Shown here: piece after piece, positions 24,101 through 37,851 of the stretch
Layout: every line of letters starts with the position of its first letter
Numbering within the stretch: position 1 is the first letter of the stretch
Assembly (NCBI RefSeq): GCF_037975245.1
Contig: NC_092571.1
Coordinates: 12,407,917-12,471,916 of the forward strand
DNA from: Apostichopus japonicus
Taxonomy: Eukaryota; Echinodermata; Holothuroidea; Aspidochirotida; Stichopodidae
DNA length: 64,000 nt
Direction: 5' to 3'
Made by a program: the position numbers and the translations under genes
The notes under the pieces: model-generated
Seen by the model: the letters and a program-made list of their open reading frames with translations, nothing else
What the model was told of the DNA's origin: nothing
The model's database searches: none

Positions 24101-27100
24101 TTTTTAATGTCCTACGCCGGCTGCCGCGTAAGTTAATCTGTTGACCGAAACTATATCGAATGGAAAATGGTGCAGTTTTTAACTTATTTTCTAACGCGCT
24201 TTATTTCGTTGATTACTGGCACTTTTTGTAAGACCCTGATAATTTTTCTTTCATCATGTTGCAGGCGACCAGCCAGTGGCAGCTAATGTGCCATGAGGAA
24301 GGGGTCTGATCCCTTGTGAGAAATTGTCATGATATGATTAATGTTGCTTAGTTACAAAACGGGTTTTATATTTTGCGGTTTTTGAAGCAATTTATGTTCA
24401 AGATTTTGCCTGAACTTTTTTGCCCCATAAATATCGGCAATTTTTTTTTCTGCCGAATTTTCCAAAGTATTTAGTGACCTTTAAAAGGTTGGCGACTCCC
24501 ACTTTGAATACCACGGCAGCTAGGATGGCTCTATGTTATGTTGTAAACAAAACAAATATAGGACTTCATGCTAATTGGTTATCCCAAGCAATTGTCAATT
24601 GCAACGCCATAATAACAATTACAGATGTTTTCATTCACAGGTTTTCACCCGACTTTTCTTCTTTTCCTTTTTACGGGAGGGAGGGGTTGGGGAGGGGTTG
24701 TGGGAGGGGATCGGTGATACATGTGGGATAGAGTCGACCCCACATATAACTACATAACCACGATGATTAGCAAAGGAATGGTTAGGAATGTTAAACTTAC
24801 CTTGAACTTGTCTGGTTTAACAGTCCTTTCTTCTCCCCTTTCAGATTTCGAGGCTGTTGAAAACCAAAATGATTAGAAAGCTGAATGTACAACATGAATC
24901 CACACTGTCATGAATACCGTATATAATATTAAAATGAACACGATACGACGTTCAACATCTACCGTGGCAGACGACAGTGAAACTACCAAGAGCGCAACCA
25001 GGTTTCAAATTTTCGCGCGTAAATCCGTACAAAAATTTACGTATGAGTCGTTTTGCCGTTAGTACGGTACATTCACAATCATCGCAAAACACCGTCTCTC
25101 ATTGGATAAATATTGACCCTGCTTGATGACAAAAATCGATGAAGCGATATATCTTGTTGTATATAAGTCACGAAATTACGTCAGATCATTCAACAAAAAA
25201 CAATGATAAAGATACTGCCTGATGCTTACAACAAGTTCATTGATATTACTTTCAGTGGTAAACGTCATATATATGCAAAGATTTTGCAAATAAAACTAGT
25301 CTGGCGTAGTATATTTTACACACGTTAACGTTTAACCTTATACAGAAAGAAAGAAAAAAACACGGGAAGGGACGCAAACAGCAAACTGTTGCTACAGGCA
25401 ATAACAGGAAACACACAAATTAAAAGGGAAGGGAGATGGACATAATTTTTACACAAACTGTATCTTCACAAATCGACAGAGCTTCCTTTACGGAACTTCC
25501 GTCACTGTTTCAATTTAATAGCATTAACAGGAAGTTACATCCTTTGCTGAGGCCCAGATGAATAAGGATAAGTGAATGCAGGAAACAGCCACATCCTGAT
25601 CACATGCTCTGGCTTAGAGGAGAACGCCTAAGGGGTTAAACCCAAATCGTCCGTCCGTCCGTCCCACGTATCACCGATAGTATAGACAGAGCGGTGCAAT
25701 ATGGTGGTGGTGATGGGGGGGGGGGAGCGGGGAGGGAAGAAATTACAGTTACCAATCATTTAATGCTTATAAGATATACAAAATTTCACAAAGAACCATT
25801 TTCATAAAAGGTTATTGTTCTTTTCATCATCATCATTTATAATCATCATCGGGAATGCAGTACCTCTTCCACTCTCCACGGGTCTCCCGACATGCCCTGT
25901 TGCTGGTCATATAGTCTGATTCGACACTATTTTCTGCAGTGTACCCGAAACCCAACGTGTTTGGCAATGAGTCATTTAACAGGGGCACTCTCAAGGCCAT
26001 GGGTAAGAGAGAAATTTCACTTGCTTTTGACTTCTTCAAATTACCGTTTGTACAGTATTAACCTTTGACTATAACACTGAAAAATCCTATATAACAAACA
26101 GAGAAGTATGTAATGTCCCCAGATTTTTAGAATGCTTAAAATTCCACTCCCCCCCCCCCCATTTCAAGGCCCTCAACAAGTTTCGTAACTCCGGATATAT
26201 TTAACATCACGGAGAGTTTTATATACTTCTGCAGTTCACAACAATTGAGTACTTCAACAGTCCCACTTCTGTGGTTAAACGTTTTTACTATGATGGTTTG
26301 TTCACGAACAAGACGAGGGCGCAACCACTTTTTGTACTAGGGGCTGGGGGGGGGGGTAAGAAGTTATGTCGTCTAGGGGAGGGTTTTAAGGTGGAGTGGT
26401 GCACCCCTCCCATCTGAGAAATTTAAGAAATGTTGGTAAAATACAGGATGCTTAGATGAAAAACCTTTTTTTATATTTTGAAACTATTGAAACAGTGTTG
26501 AAGAAGTTTCTACTGTTATGATCCGCGCCTACAAAGAATCATCCTCTTTGGACACTCAGAAAGAAGGAGTTTCCACTCTTTGGAAGACATCTGGTTTAGA
26601 GACTAAACCAGTCAACCTTTTTAAGTTACATTACACATTTTGTTGACATTTTGCATTTTTTTCAGGGTGAATAAGTTAAATAGCAGACCGACTAGTAGTA
26701 ATCGTTTCCATGAGTTATATGCTTTGAAACCACAGATAAAAACACATAGAGTGATTTTTCGGAGGTCCCTGGAAAGGAAATTAACCTGATAATCTTTTTC
26801 CGCTGTTCCTTTTTTGACTCAGTATTTTTGGCTCAAATTAACAACTGGTAGATCCTATGTACGAACCCGATACATTGATCAGAATATTTGGAAACCTTTG
26901 TTAGCAATACAGTGAACTTTCCTTTTGCCCTACCCCTTACAATAATATCACAATTTAAATAGTAGTAAAGTAGCGTTTTTAATCCAACAAGGAACGTATA
27001 TGAGTTGGCCGGTGATATAAAGACCTTGGTATTATATATTATATATATATATATATACGGTGTGATGAGGTTAGATGCGAGCGGCCCTTGCTTTTCTTGT

Positions 27101-30100
27101 TAAATTGGGCTCTCCGGTATTTCAATGGAGGCCCTGTCATATAGGTTCTAATGTGCGTGATCTCTATACTGTTTTACAGATCTCTGAATCACAGCAACGT
27201 GTTCTGATGAAAGCGCTAGCGCACATAAGTGCCCGAACACTCCGGGTGAACTTGAATACAGATATTTTAAGGGTTCCCATTTGTGCAGTTTCACCGAAGG
27301 AAGATAATATGTTTAATAAAAAAACACACACGCACATCTGATGCTGACTAAATTGTTAGACGTACAATTTGTTTGGCTTGAAACGTTAGACGTATGTATC
27401 AAAATGGTGTTTTCTTCAATAATTACGAACAAGGTGGTGAATATACACTACCAGACATCAACTCGTGGACGGTACTTTCATGCTATAGGCGATCACCCCT
27501 ACCTCCTGACCATGAACTACTTGTCAAGTTTCGCGGAACTAGATAGAGCCCGATATGAGAGCGCCCTTTGTTAATTTTGATCGCGGTTGAGAAGCTCCAT
27601 TGAACTTTGTGATGAATGTCGCATTCAGTGGCGTATAGCTAGGATTCCAAGTGTCCCGGTTCGAGAGTGAGATCTTTGGGCTCTTCATCCTTCCTTCTTC
27701 TAAAATGCACTTGACGCAACGACATCAATGTAAATATACCACCAAATTATGGATGGCTATATGAAGCCTAGGGAGCCCGCCACCACTCATCGCCTGCCTT
27801 AAACATGCCCCTTTCATCCTTCAGCCACGTTTTTCTCCGACCCGGCCCACAAAGTTCATATTCACAAAATCTCAATTTATTCAGATATCTCAAACCACGG
27901 AGTCTTATTTTTTTTACCGACCAGGGCGGAAACAGCTATTTTACAAGATTAATCGTATCGGATGGCTCGATATTAGTACATGACAAGCAATCACCCTTTG
28001 GGGTCCCCTGGACGTTGGGGCCATGGGTCAATGACCCCCCCCCCCCGAACCGCCTTTCGCTCTATATGCTTCTGGTTTCATCTAAACGTATTTACGCCTG
28101 CGTTTGCAAACAAAGAAAACTAAATAAAGTCTTCGTAAGGAGTTTGAAGAACACAAAGACTAGTTCCATCTAAAGATAACAATAATATATATGCTTGGAA
28201 AATACATTGCAACAATTAGACTCAGCCGCCTCCACGGTATGAAATGAATAATCCCACTATATATAATATGAGTTTGAAGAACAAAGAACAGAGAACAAAG
28301 AACAGAGAGTAAACAAAACAGAACTACAGAGTTTTGATAGAAGTTTCCGAGAACGAACAGGAAACGTTTTATTACTAAAATAAACGTTTCGAACAATACC
28401 CCGGAAGTAAAATGTCTAGCTGCATTGAAATTCGGATGAATGAAGCTGAACGGCGGGAATACACGACACATGCAGATATAGGGAAGGAGGAACCATTGTC
28501 ACGCTCAGCTTACATAAATCAATAATGGTTAGCAAAAGTCATTCCATTTTTACTTTCATTTCCATAGTTTGAAAACCGTTGGTGATTCTGTATAGAATCT
28601 GGGGGATAGGGACCTCTATATATACACAAACGCTGGATTTATCCGATTCGATATCCCATACGATATTCCTATCCGATAGTCGATTATATACGGTTCGGTA
28701 TAGTCTAGATATATATAGTTATTCAACATACATAGCCCAGTATATTTCAATATCCATTAACAGCCATGCACATTGTTAGCACATTACACTTGCACAGCCT
28801 TTCATATTAAGCAGATTTGAGAATAAACGCAATGAGGATAAAATAATAAAGAAGTGCTTTATGTAGGCTATAGGAATAAAGCAACAAAACATAACCTTTA
28901 TGCTATAAAGAGCTGCTTAACTGTTTTCTCTTTATTGTTGTTTATTCAGCTGATAGTTGTCGACAAAACAATATCATCAACTACAACGATATCAATATAA
29001 AAAACAACAGCAACGCTGCAGACGTTCAGGTAATTGAGAAATTTGCTTTGCTGTGAAAATGTATTGAAATTGCAATACTTAGCTTTTCAAACTTGAGTTG
29101 ACATGTTTTAGCAATGATTAGTGAGTTATATTTCGAGAACATCTTGAAATGTGTTTTTTTTTTATGATCAGACCATGCGCAGTGCAACAATGTATGTAAG
29201 AGCCGTATATACGTGGTTATAATAACAAACTTGATAATGGGCCCAATCACAATTCATGTGAGATTAATAACCTTAGTTTCCACATTTCAGAAATGAATTT
29301 CCCCGAATTGCGCCTCTTCATATCCTGAAATCCGGTGACTATTTCCCGAATTGGACTGATTTCAATGGTTGCTATAGCCCTTATTACTGTAAGGTCTGCA
29401 AGAACCGCTCCTTTGTTAGTCCCCGAAAAAAATTCCCGATATTGTCGTATTCCGGGAAATTTCCTTCGCGTTTGAATTGTGCTAACCCAAAATTGCTCAC
29501 GACAGTTGCACCCATACTTGCATACTTGCATACTTGCATACTTGCATACTTGCATAGAACGACTTGCAACTTCTTTACAATCGACGTACCACAGAGAAAC
29601 GTTTAAAGAGCAGAAATTGGAATCGGTTCCAACAATATAGGCCATTCTCACATGTCGTATTACACACACAAAGCACGTGGAAAAGTTCAAATTGCAAATC
29701 AGGCAAGTAGTCAGTTTTACAGAGAATGACATCGAACTACATAGCAAGCCTAAATAACAAGTAAATATTTGAAGGGTGGAATTATTTCCCAAAATGACGG
29801 GAAAATTAAGATGGCATATATTTTTCTATTCACATCAAAACGTATACGGTACTGGTCATGAATAGTTAAACTTGAAATACAAATTTCATGATCATTGCAT
29901 ATATGATCTGTGTCCTACTTTACATAATAACTGAAAACTCTACAGAAGGCCCTGTTTTGCAGCCTCACATGACGACAAAAGTATTTTTTCCTGAACAATT
30001 TTGGCTCACCACCGTTCAAACGTTACGTATACCCACAACATTTCAGCATATTTGGACAAACGCTCTAGGAGTAGTAGCATTTTTGTACGTTTTGCAGGAA

Positions 30101-33042
30101 ATGACCTTTCGTGACCTCAAATGACCGTCAAATTTATAAAATATGATCGCATGTATAAAAAAAAAATTAATCACAAAAACCACTGACGAAATTTCAGCCA
30201 ATCAAATACGGTTGGAAAAGTGACAGACTTTCGGTAGATTCGCACGATTGCTTCAGCTCAGCCGAATGCTTTCAGCTGAGCTAAAACCAACAACAAAGAT
30301 GTTTCATGCAATTATACCAAAGCGTTCGATAGGGAATTTTCCCAGACTTAATTCGTATTAATCGTCACCAATGTACTTTGTTTTTTCCACATAAATATAT
30401 CGTAAAATCGCGAACAAGGAATTTTTTCGTATATCTTTTCTACTCTATTGAAAGGTTTTTTCCCCGTAATCTGCTTTAGGTCAATATACCCCGGAAAGTT
30501 ATACTGTCCGAATTCATTATTTAAAAAAAAATGAAATAACAAATAAAAAAACATGATTCGCTAAAACCATCTGAGTTACTAGTGTTACTTCCGGTTTATG
30601 TGAGTATTACGTCCGACCACAAGCGACTCTCATTTTGCCATAACTTTATGTATGTATGTATGGATGCGTATAAGGTGTTCTCTGGTCAGATATTGCTAAC
30701 GAAATATTCATTTTCTATATTTATTTAAACAAAAACCAAAACAAATTATAAGTTTAACAACTTAATTCATGAGTAAACTAATAAGTTTCTAAATATCTTA
30801 AATAAGGGAGTAAGTAATATTTTAGGGGGAAAACATTTGACCAAAAACCGCAAACAATACTCCATCATCATTTCGTACTAATCCAAAAATATCGACAAAT
30901 GACTATGAAGGTAAACTTTGCTTGAAATATATATATTTATATATATATATAAAGAATATATAAATTTATTAAATTATAAAAGTGGCCAACTTTACCAATT
31001 TCTGTTTGAGTGAGACAAATCATACATTTTACCGAAGAGCATGATTTGCATAGAAAGTGCGTTTACTTTCAAAAACGTTAAATTCCAAAGATTAACCGTA
31101 CTTTTACAAGAAGGACTAATAAGATGAATCTGTGATGAATTTGATAATTTCTTATTATGATAACTGGCTAAATTATGTAAGTTTTATATCTCGACGGCAC
31201 CTTAAGGTTTCCATATTTTTTTTTTTCTTCCTGTAAGCGTTTTCGCTTTATTTTATTACGTATGCAGTTTTCATCTATTTTTACAACACCGTAACTAAAA
31301 TAAACTCGTGACAATATTGCCAGCAGTTACTGTAATGTTGCTGCCACCATTTTCAGCACTGCTCTCTGTGATAAGTTGAATGATTTTCTACAGTCCTGTT
31401 TGGTCATGTATCTCTCTTGTGACTGCAATCTGTATATACCAGTGGCGGAGCGTCCATACAGTCGGGGCGGATGCCCCCCCCCCCCCTGACGGACTCAAAT
31501 GGACTGCTGGCGCCCTTTTCAGCTTTTTACCACTTTTTACTTATTCGCGATTATTGCCTTTTTTTATTGTGCTATCATCTACCTATTGACATTTGTCACA
31601 TTATCTGCAAATTATAGCAAGGCCCGGAAAGGGTCATTTCCGGCGATCTAGGGAGTATCTTTACTCAAAAAAATTCTGTGCGCTCCGCGCCAACCCGTGG
31701 TGGCGCTCCGCTTGGATAGTGTCGAAAGCGCCCCTACAGACCATTCTCGCCCGCCTTGACCAATACCCCTAGCTCCGCCACTGTGTATTGCCTAGTATTG
31801 TATTATCTCTGTTTTGTTGTTATTCTTGTTTCATTTGTGTCTCGTATACCTCCTTTTCCGAGGATATACATAGAGAAACTAAACTGAAGCTGAAACACGA
31901 AATATCGGTCTGTATTTAAAGAGAACCATTTATTCTAGGAGACAGAGCCTGAACTAATTTCCGGGAGGACCGGTGTAGCAGTATATTCCGTCCCCCTGTA
32001 AACCGGCATTCTGAATGGACAGATCTTTGGTTACTCGTGCAAATTACAGTACATCAGTGACACTCTTTCAGTGTTAAATTTGGGGTTATGTTTTCATTTT
32101 TTATCTAATCAAATGATGGGCTTGTTTTCTCCCAACCGCACCCCCCCCCCCCTCCATAAAAAAAATGGGAGAAAGAAGGAATATATACAATTTACCGATT
32201 TTTTTTCTCGATATTACGAGGCTAAAATCTGGTCGAAATGCAAAGAAGTTTACCCGTTTGACAATAGCACTTCGAGGGTTTCTTATTTATTCTTTATATT
32301 CTCTTTTTATTCTTTGCTATTGTTCTTTGTTCATCTTTATATTCTTTGTTATTCTATTTTAATTCTTTGTTATAGTTCTTTGTTATTCTTCTATATCTTT
32401 GTTATTTCAGTAGGGAAGGCAATGGAGGATATACTGTTACTTTATGTAACATTTTCTCAAAAAGAAAAAAAAAATGTATATTGTTTCCGCGATCTGCGAT
32501 GTCAGTATATTCACGCTTCAATTGAAACTTTATCTTGTTTTTCAAAATATTCAAAGTTTTCATTTAAGGACGATTACAAATAAAAAAAAAACGGCCTGGA
32601 CAAATAATGTGGTAGATTATCCGTTCATACATCAACATGTGACTTCATATCATTTATTCAGAGTTAAACTTTATATAGTGTCAACCAGACTTGCAGTAGG
32701 AGGACAAGAGCATGAGACAGAGTACAAGAGCATGAGACGAAGTACAACAGCATGAGACTGAGTACAACAGCACGAGCATGGAGCACAACAGCATGAGTAC
32801 GAGTACGTACAACAGCATGAGTACGATTACAACAGATAAGACTGGGTACAACAGCATGAGTACGAGTACAACAGCATGAGACTGAGTGCAACAGCATGAG
32901 ACTGAGTACAACAGCACGAGCATGGAGCACAACAGCATGAGTACGATTACAACAGCATGAGTACGAGTACTAGTATATATACAAATATATATACATATAT
33001 ATATATATATATAAATATATAATATATATATATAAACGGCGA

Positions 33043-33101
<59 letters not shown>

Positions 33102-36100
33102 GGCGTATATATAAATATATATATATACGGAATTTATATGGCGTATATGTATACGGAATATATATATATATATACGGCGTATATTATGTACGGCTTATAT
33201 ATATGTATATACGGTTTATATGTACGGCTTGTATACATATATACAACAGCAACGAGCACAAACCAGCGCGGGCGGCTGGACGTACAGCCAAGACTTCCCT
33301 TAACGTAATATACTGCCGAGACGATAACGCATGTTTCCGCTTTAGAGGGAGAAGAGGTCATGTAGAATTACGGGAAGTCGCATTTCCTGCATACAAATAA
33401 AGTTAATTTCACTTTCCTTAAACTTTTTGTGCAATGTATGTACTACGAGGTCTGGTGAGTGTTAACGCGTAGTCGGCCTTATAAACCGCAAGTGATGTCA
33501 ATACAGGATTTAACTATTACGTAGACTTGACAATTTTTCCCCTCTTCGTTTCTTTTCGCTTTGGTGTGTATTAGGTACGCCTACCCGTACGTTTTGTTTC
33601 ATTCTCGCGGTTCAAAAAGATATCGCCATTTTTTCCCCCTCCAACCGTTTTCGCGTGGAAGTCATAAATTTACTATGCGGGTCTATACTCTCAGAAGCTG
33701 ATATAGATGTATAGCTATGGATTACAAAGTTAGCTGTGCAAATTGCCCGAACCTGAACGTGGATGCCCGAAGATGAACGGGGATGACCGAAGACGAGTGT
33801 CAAGTAATGTGCGAAATTCGAAATATACAACACCCAGCACCCGCCCTCGCCCCCTCCCTGACGCGCTCCGGCCGTGCCCCCAATCTCCACTCAAAATAAT
33901 AGGGTTCTTTGTATACTCACTGTAAGAAAAACTGTAAGAAAGCCACACTGTAAGAAACCAATCGTGAGCTATGTGATGTGACCTATCTTGGTATATCATG
34001 TTTCACAAGGTTTGGTTATAAGGCTTTACATAGTGTGACCTTTGATGAAATCAAATGACCTTTGACCTCCACCAAAACAATAGAGTTCTTGTCCAAATAT
34101 AGGGAAGCCACATGCAAAACATGATAACTGCAGAGGTTCCTATCTGGAGATATCGTGTTCAACATGGATTTCAATGTTTGACCCATGGGGACCTTAAAAT
34201 GAACTCTTGACCTACACTAAATTGTGACATATTTTGTCCCCCCCCCCCGTGGTCCCGAACGGCAGACGACGCCTCTGCAAGACATGACAGTGTATAAACT
34301 TACCCCCGACTTGCAACTGTGGCATTCGCATAAGACCGGATGTGCCTTCAGTAAGCCTCTGGACATGAGAGTTTTCAAACTCTTGCCTCGATGGCGGATA
34401 CTTCTCTTCCAATCCTTGGCTGTTTCTCGACCACTGATAGATTGGAACTCATTCGGTGTTAAAAGGTGACCCTAAAATAAACCACAAAATTATAATGATA
34501 ACAAAAAAGTAAATGAATAATTAAATATGCAAACAAAAATAACATAGCCATGTGGAAGAAGGGGTACCACCAGTTACCTTGGAAACTTTGTTTAACTCCC
34601 TTCTTCTCTCCATGGCGGCCCCACTCAAAGGATATTAGGTAGTTAAGAGAAATTTATTAACTTGGATGTTAAGTGTTGTTATGTCACCTTTGAATACCCC
34701 GTAAGATTTCTTTCTCCCCGCTCGTCTCTCCTAACGTTCTCCCTCCATCACACCAAACGAAAATAATTCGATATTCAAATTGATATCAAAGAATATATCA
34801 CTTCCTTATACACAAGAGGACTTCGCGAAGGCCCAGCAATAAAACAAAAATGAAAAAAATAACCTCCAACTCTGTCTGTTCATCCAGGTTGATACCCCCA
34901 CAAAACTCACCAACCCACCACCCCATAGTATCGATCTAAACTTTTCATTTCTAACTATTGTCATGACAAAACATTTGCTTTTCAAATATGTCTTGTTATT
35001 CCTTCACGTAGCTTTCTTGCTAATGTTGTTAGCCAAGCATTCTAACACTATGAAATCTTTTTTCCATTTTTTGCTCATAATACTTTTTAAGAAAAAGTCG
35101 CCCAGGAAAGAACCTGGGCACGAAAACCAAACTACCGAACGACTGATCCGCTCTCAACCCCAGTCCCCTTGCATCGGGACTGTGACTGTGTGATCATCGT
35201 CGGGTGTGTATCACCATTCCCCTCGAAAGGGAACAGATACTACACATGCATCTTAGCCAAAAGGCCGAGAAGCTTATAATATTATATAACCACCTGGTAA
35301 GGTTTTCGTTAAACTTTTCCGGGATTCATCCCTGCTTTCTGTGTTTTATGGAAAGCAATTGAGTTGTGATCCCTGGTTACCATGATAAAAAACATGTATC
35401 GCTTCTGACGGAAAACCCTTATTCCTCCGCCCAGCCCCCCCCCCCCCCAAAAAAAGGGGGCTATATAAATCTTCGCTCTTTTCAAACTTTCAGCCAGGTT
35501 TCCATTGTTTACTCTGAAACAACATCAATTTAACTGTAATCACGTGCTTTGGGAGTATTCATACATGTCAAAGCATGCATGTAGCAGATCCAATATATGA
35601 ATATGCATATCTGAATACTTGAATACATACACCTAAGTAGTGACACCAATGAACTTGGAAAGTTAGTTGAGAGATGGTTTTATTTGTGAAGGAAATATAC
35701 GAAGGAAACAACTCCTTTTGCTCATGGAAATTGCATTTCCGTTAGGATATATCTTTATATTTATGCCTAACTGTGATAATGAGGTGGTGGCAGGTTTAAT
35801 CGATGAATATTCATGTTTTTTCTCTCAACGCTATCTTTGTCATCATAGTAAGGCTTAATTGTATTTATATACCCTATAGAAAATGCATTTTCATGACTGC
35901 AAAACAACACTCTTCCTACGCATGTATATCCTTTACAAAGAAGCATATTTCCCTATATAGCGAGGGTGTGGATAATTGGGTGTGTCAATGCATAAAAAAA
36001 TTACCTTAAAATCAATACATTTGCCCTTTGACCCCTGGCAGAGATTATCGATGAATAGATACGCTTTGTTAGGTCCACATTCGACTTCCAGACGTTCCAT

Positions 36101-37768
36101 GGAACTGTCGTACTCGAAATAGGAGGTTAAATTATCCGCTGTTTCATAGTCAGTTTTCTGAAAGAAAGGATCATTTTGATATTGCAGTGTTAAATATGTC
36201 GTCCTATAATGATTATAAAGCAAATCCGAAATATTGAAATGTCGAAATGTTAAAAATATGTTCTTCGTGATTTGAGGTATGACTGTAGCCAAGGGAAGGA
36301 AATGAATTTGATTTGATTTCAGTTATCAACCCCCCAAAAAGGGGGGGGGGGAAGAAGCTTATTGCCACATTCGTGGAATGGGCTGGGGATGGGTGAAATG
36401 AGTTGGCATGGGGTTGAGAAGAGTTTTAATTTCCATCAACCACACGTTCGGATTCTTGCTTAAACATCCCATGTAACGAGCATTTGTTTTCTAAGGGGGG
36501 GGGGGGGTGGGGTGGTTGGCGGGTGAGAATACTAGAAAAAAATTTGTTTTAGATCCACCGGCATAATAGTGCCATCCATATAACGTAACTTGAAAAATTC
36601 TACCCTCCGAAAAATTAGAAAAAGTAACCTAGCCCTCCCCACCATTCCCCGCTCTGCCCCACGAGCACCTCTTATTCAGGACCCGTGGAAACATCGACAT
36701 CAGTAAAACGTGTTTATATATATATATATATTTATATATATTTATTTACATATATTTATTTAATTATATACTTACGTCTCTGTTGTAGTGCCCTGTCAAC
36801 ACGGATAACCGCGAAGGGGTCTCGTCGCGGTATTCGCCATGTTCTTTTCCGATCTCCCCTATGACCCCGGGAGAAGAAACGCTCGCTTCCCGCTCTTCGT
36901 ACATGGACCTGTTGTCAAGAGGAGGAGGAGAGACGGGTTCCTGTTTCGTCTGCTCGTTGGTCATTGGTCGAAACTGTTCAGCCACTGACGAGGGTCGAGT
37001 AGGACGAGCAGGTGGGGCGTCACTAGTGGATCCATCCTTTGAGCTGCCATCCGGGGAAGGCAGCCCTTCATTATTGTTGACCTCCTCGGACATAGGTACA
37101 GCAGGGTCCTTCAGGATACCAACAGGGAGGGGACTATCTGGATCACTGACAGAGTCCTGTGTTTTGTGCAAATCACATATATATCCAACTATTTTATGGA
37201 CTCACGTATAATTGAGATTATTACAAAAAGAAATATAAAGTGATATCAAATTTACATTACCAAGCTGATCCTTTCGTTTGGAATATATATATATATAGGC
37301 CTATATATATATATATATAGGCCTATATATGGCCTATATATATATATATTTATTGGAAGTTATTGACAATGACCTACACCCAGTGTTGAGCTTAAAAGAT
37401 ATACTTTGGGTGGGGCTTCATTCCGCCCCAAACATAGTCCTATGTGACGAATTAAACAGTAATTGACTGTCATTGTAATTGACTGTAATTAACTGTAACT
37501 TATAACTGTACTGTAACTATAACTGCAGTTAACTGTATTGACCCCCACCCCCACCACACGCAAAAATATCCATGGTTCAAGGGTTTGAAATGAGTACGGA
37601 GGATATTACGCATGGAGGGATGGGGCCGTTTGATTAATCCCCGAATGACTGTTCTCACTGCAGTGACGTCATATTCTCTCAACCCTTTTCTTCGAATTTG
37701 AGTAAATAAAAGAGCATTAGACCGGTAATATCTTGAACAATAAGCGAGAAATAACCACGTTTTGACGC

Positions 37769-37851
<83 letters not shown>

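Larger units (their letters stand above)
24854..34303 (-). other. SAMD11-like intron 4
   Basis: A 9.4-kb intron. It holds the hAT-like element at 31440-31783, the CATACTTG, TTCTTTGTTAT, 20-bp and TA arrays listed separately, and C/G homopolymers at 25718, 26150, 26347, 28039, 31480 and 32143. Weak similarity between 10805-10865 and 27125-27175 (GGCGCTGTCACATTGGTCCT type) suggests one more dispersed repeat. A small linker exon of the gene may lie here unseen. Confidence 0.6.

Noticed and set aside
36861-37211. 116-codon plus-strand frame
   Set aside because: Shadow of SAMD11-like exon 2 on the opposite strand.
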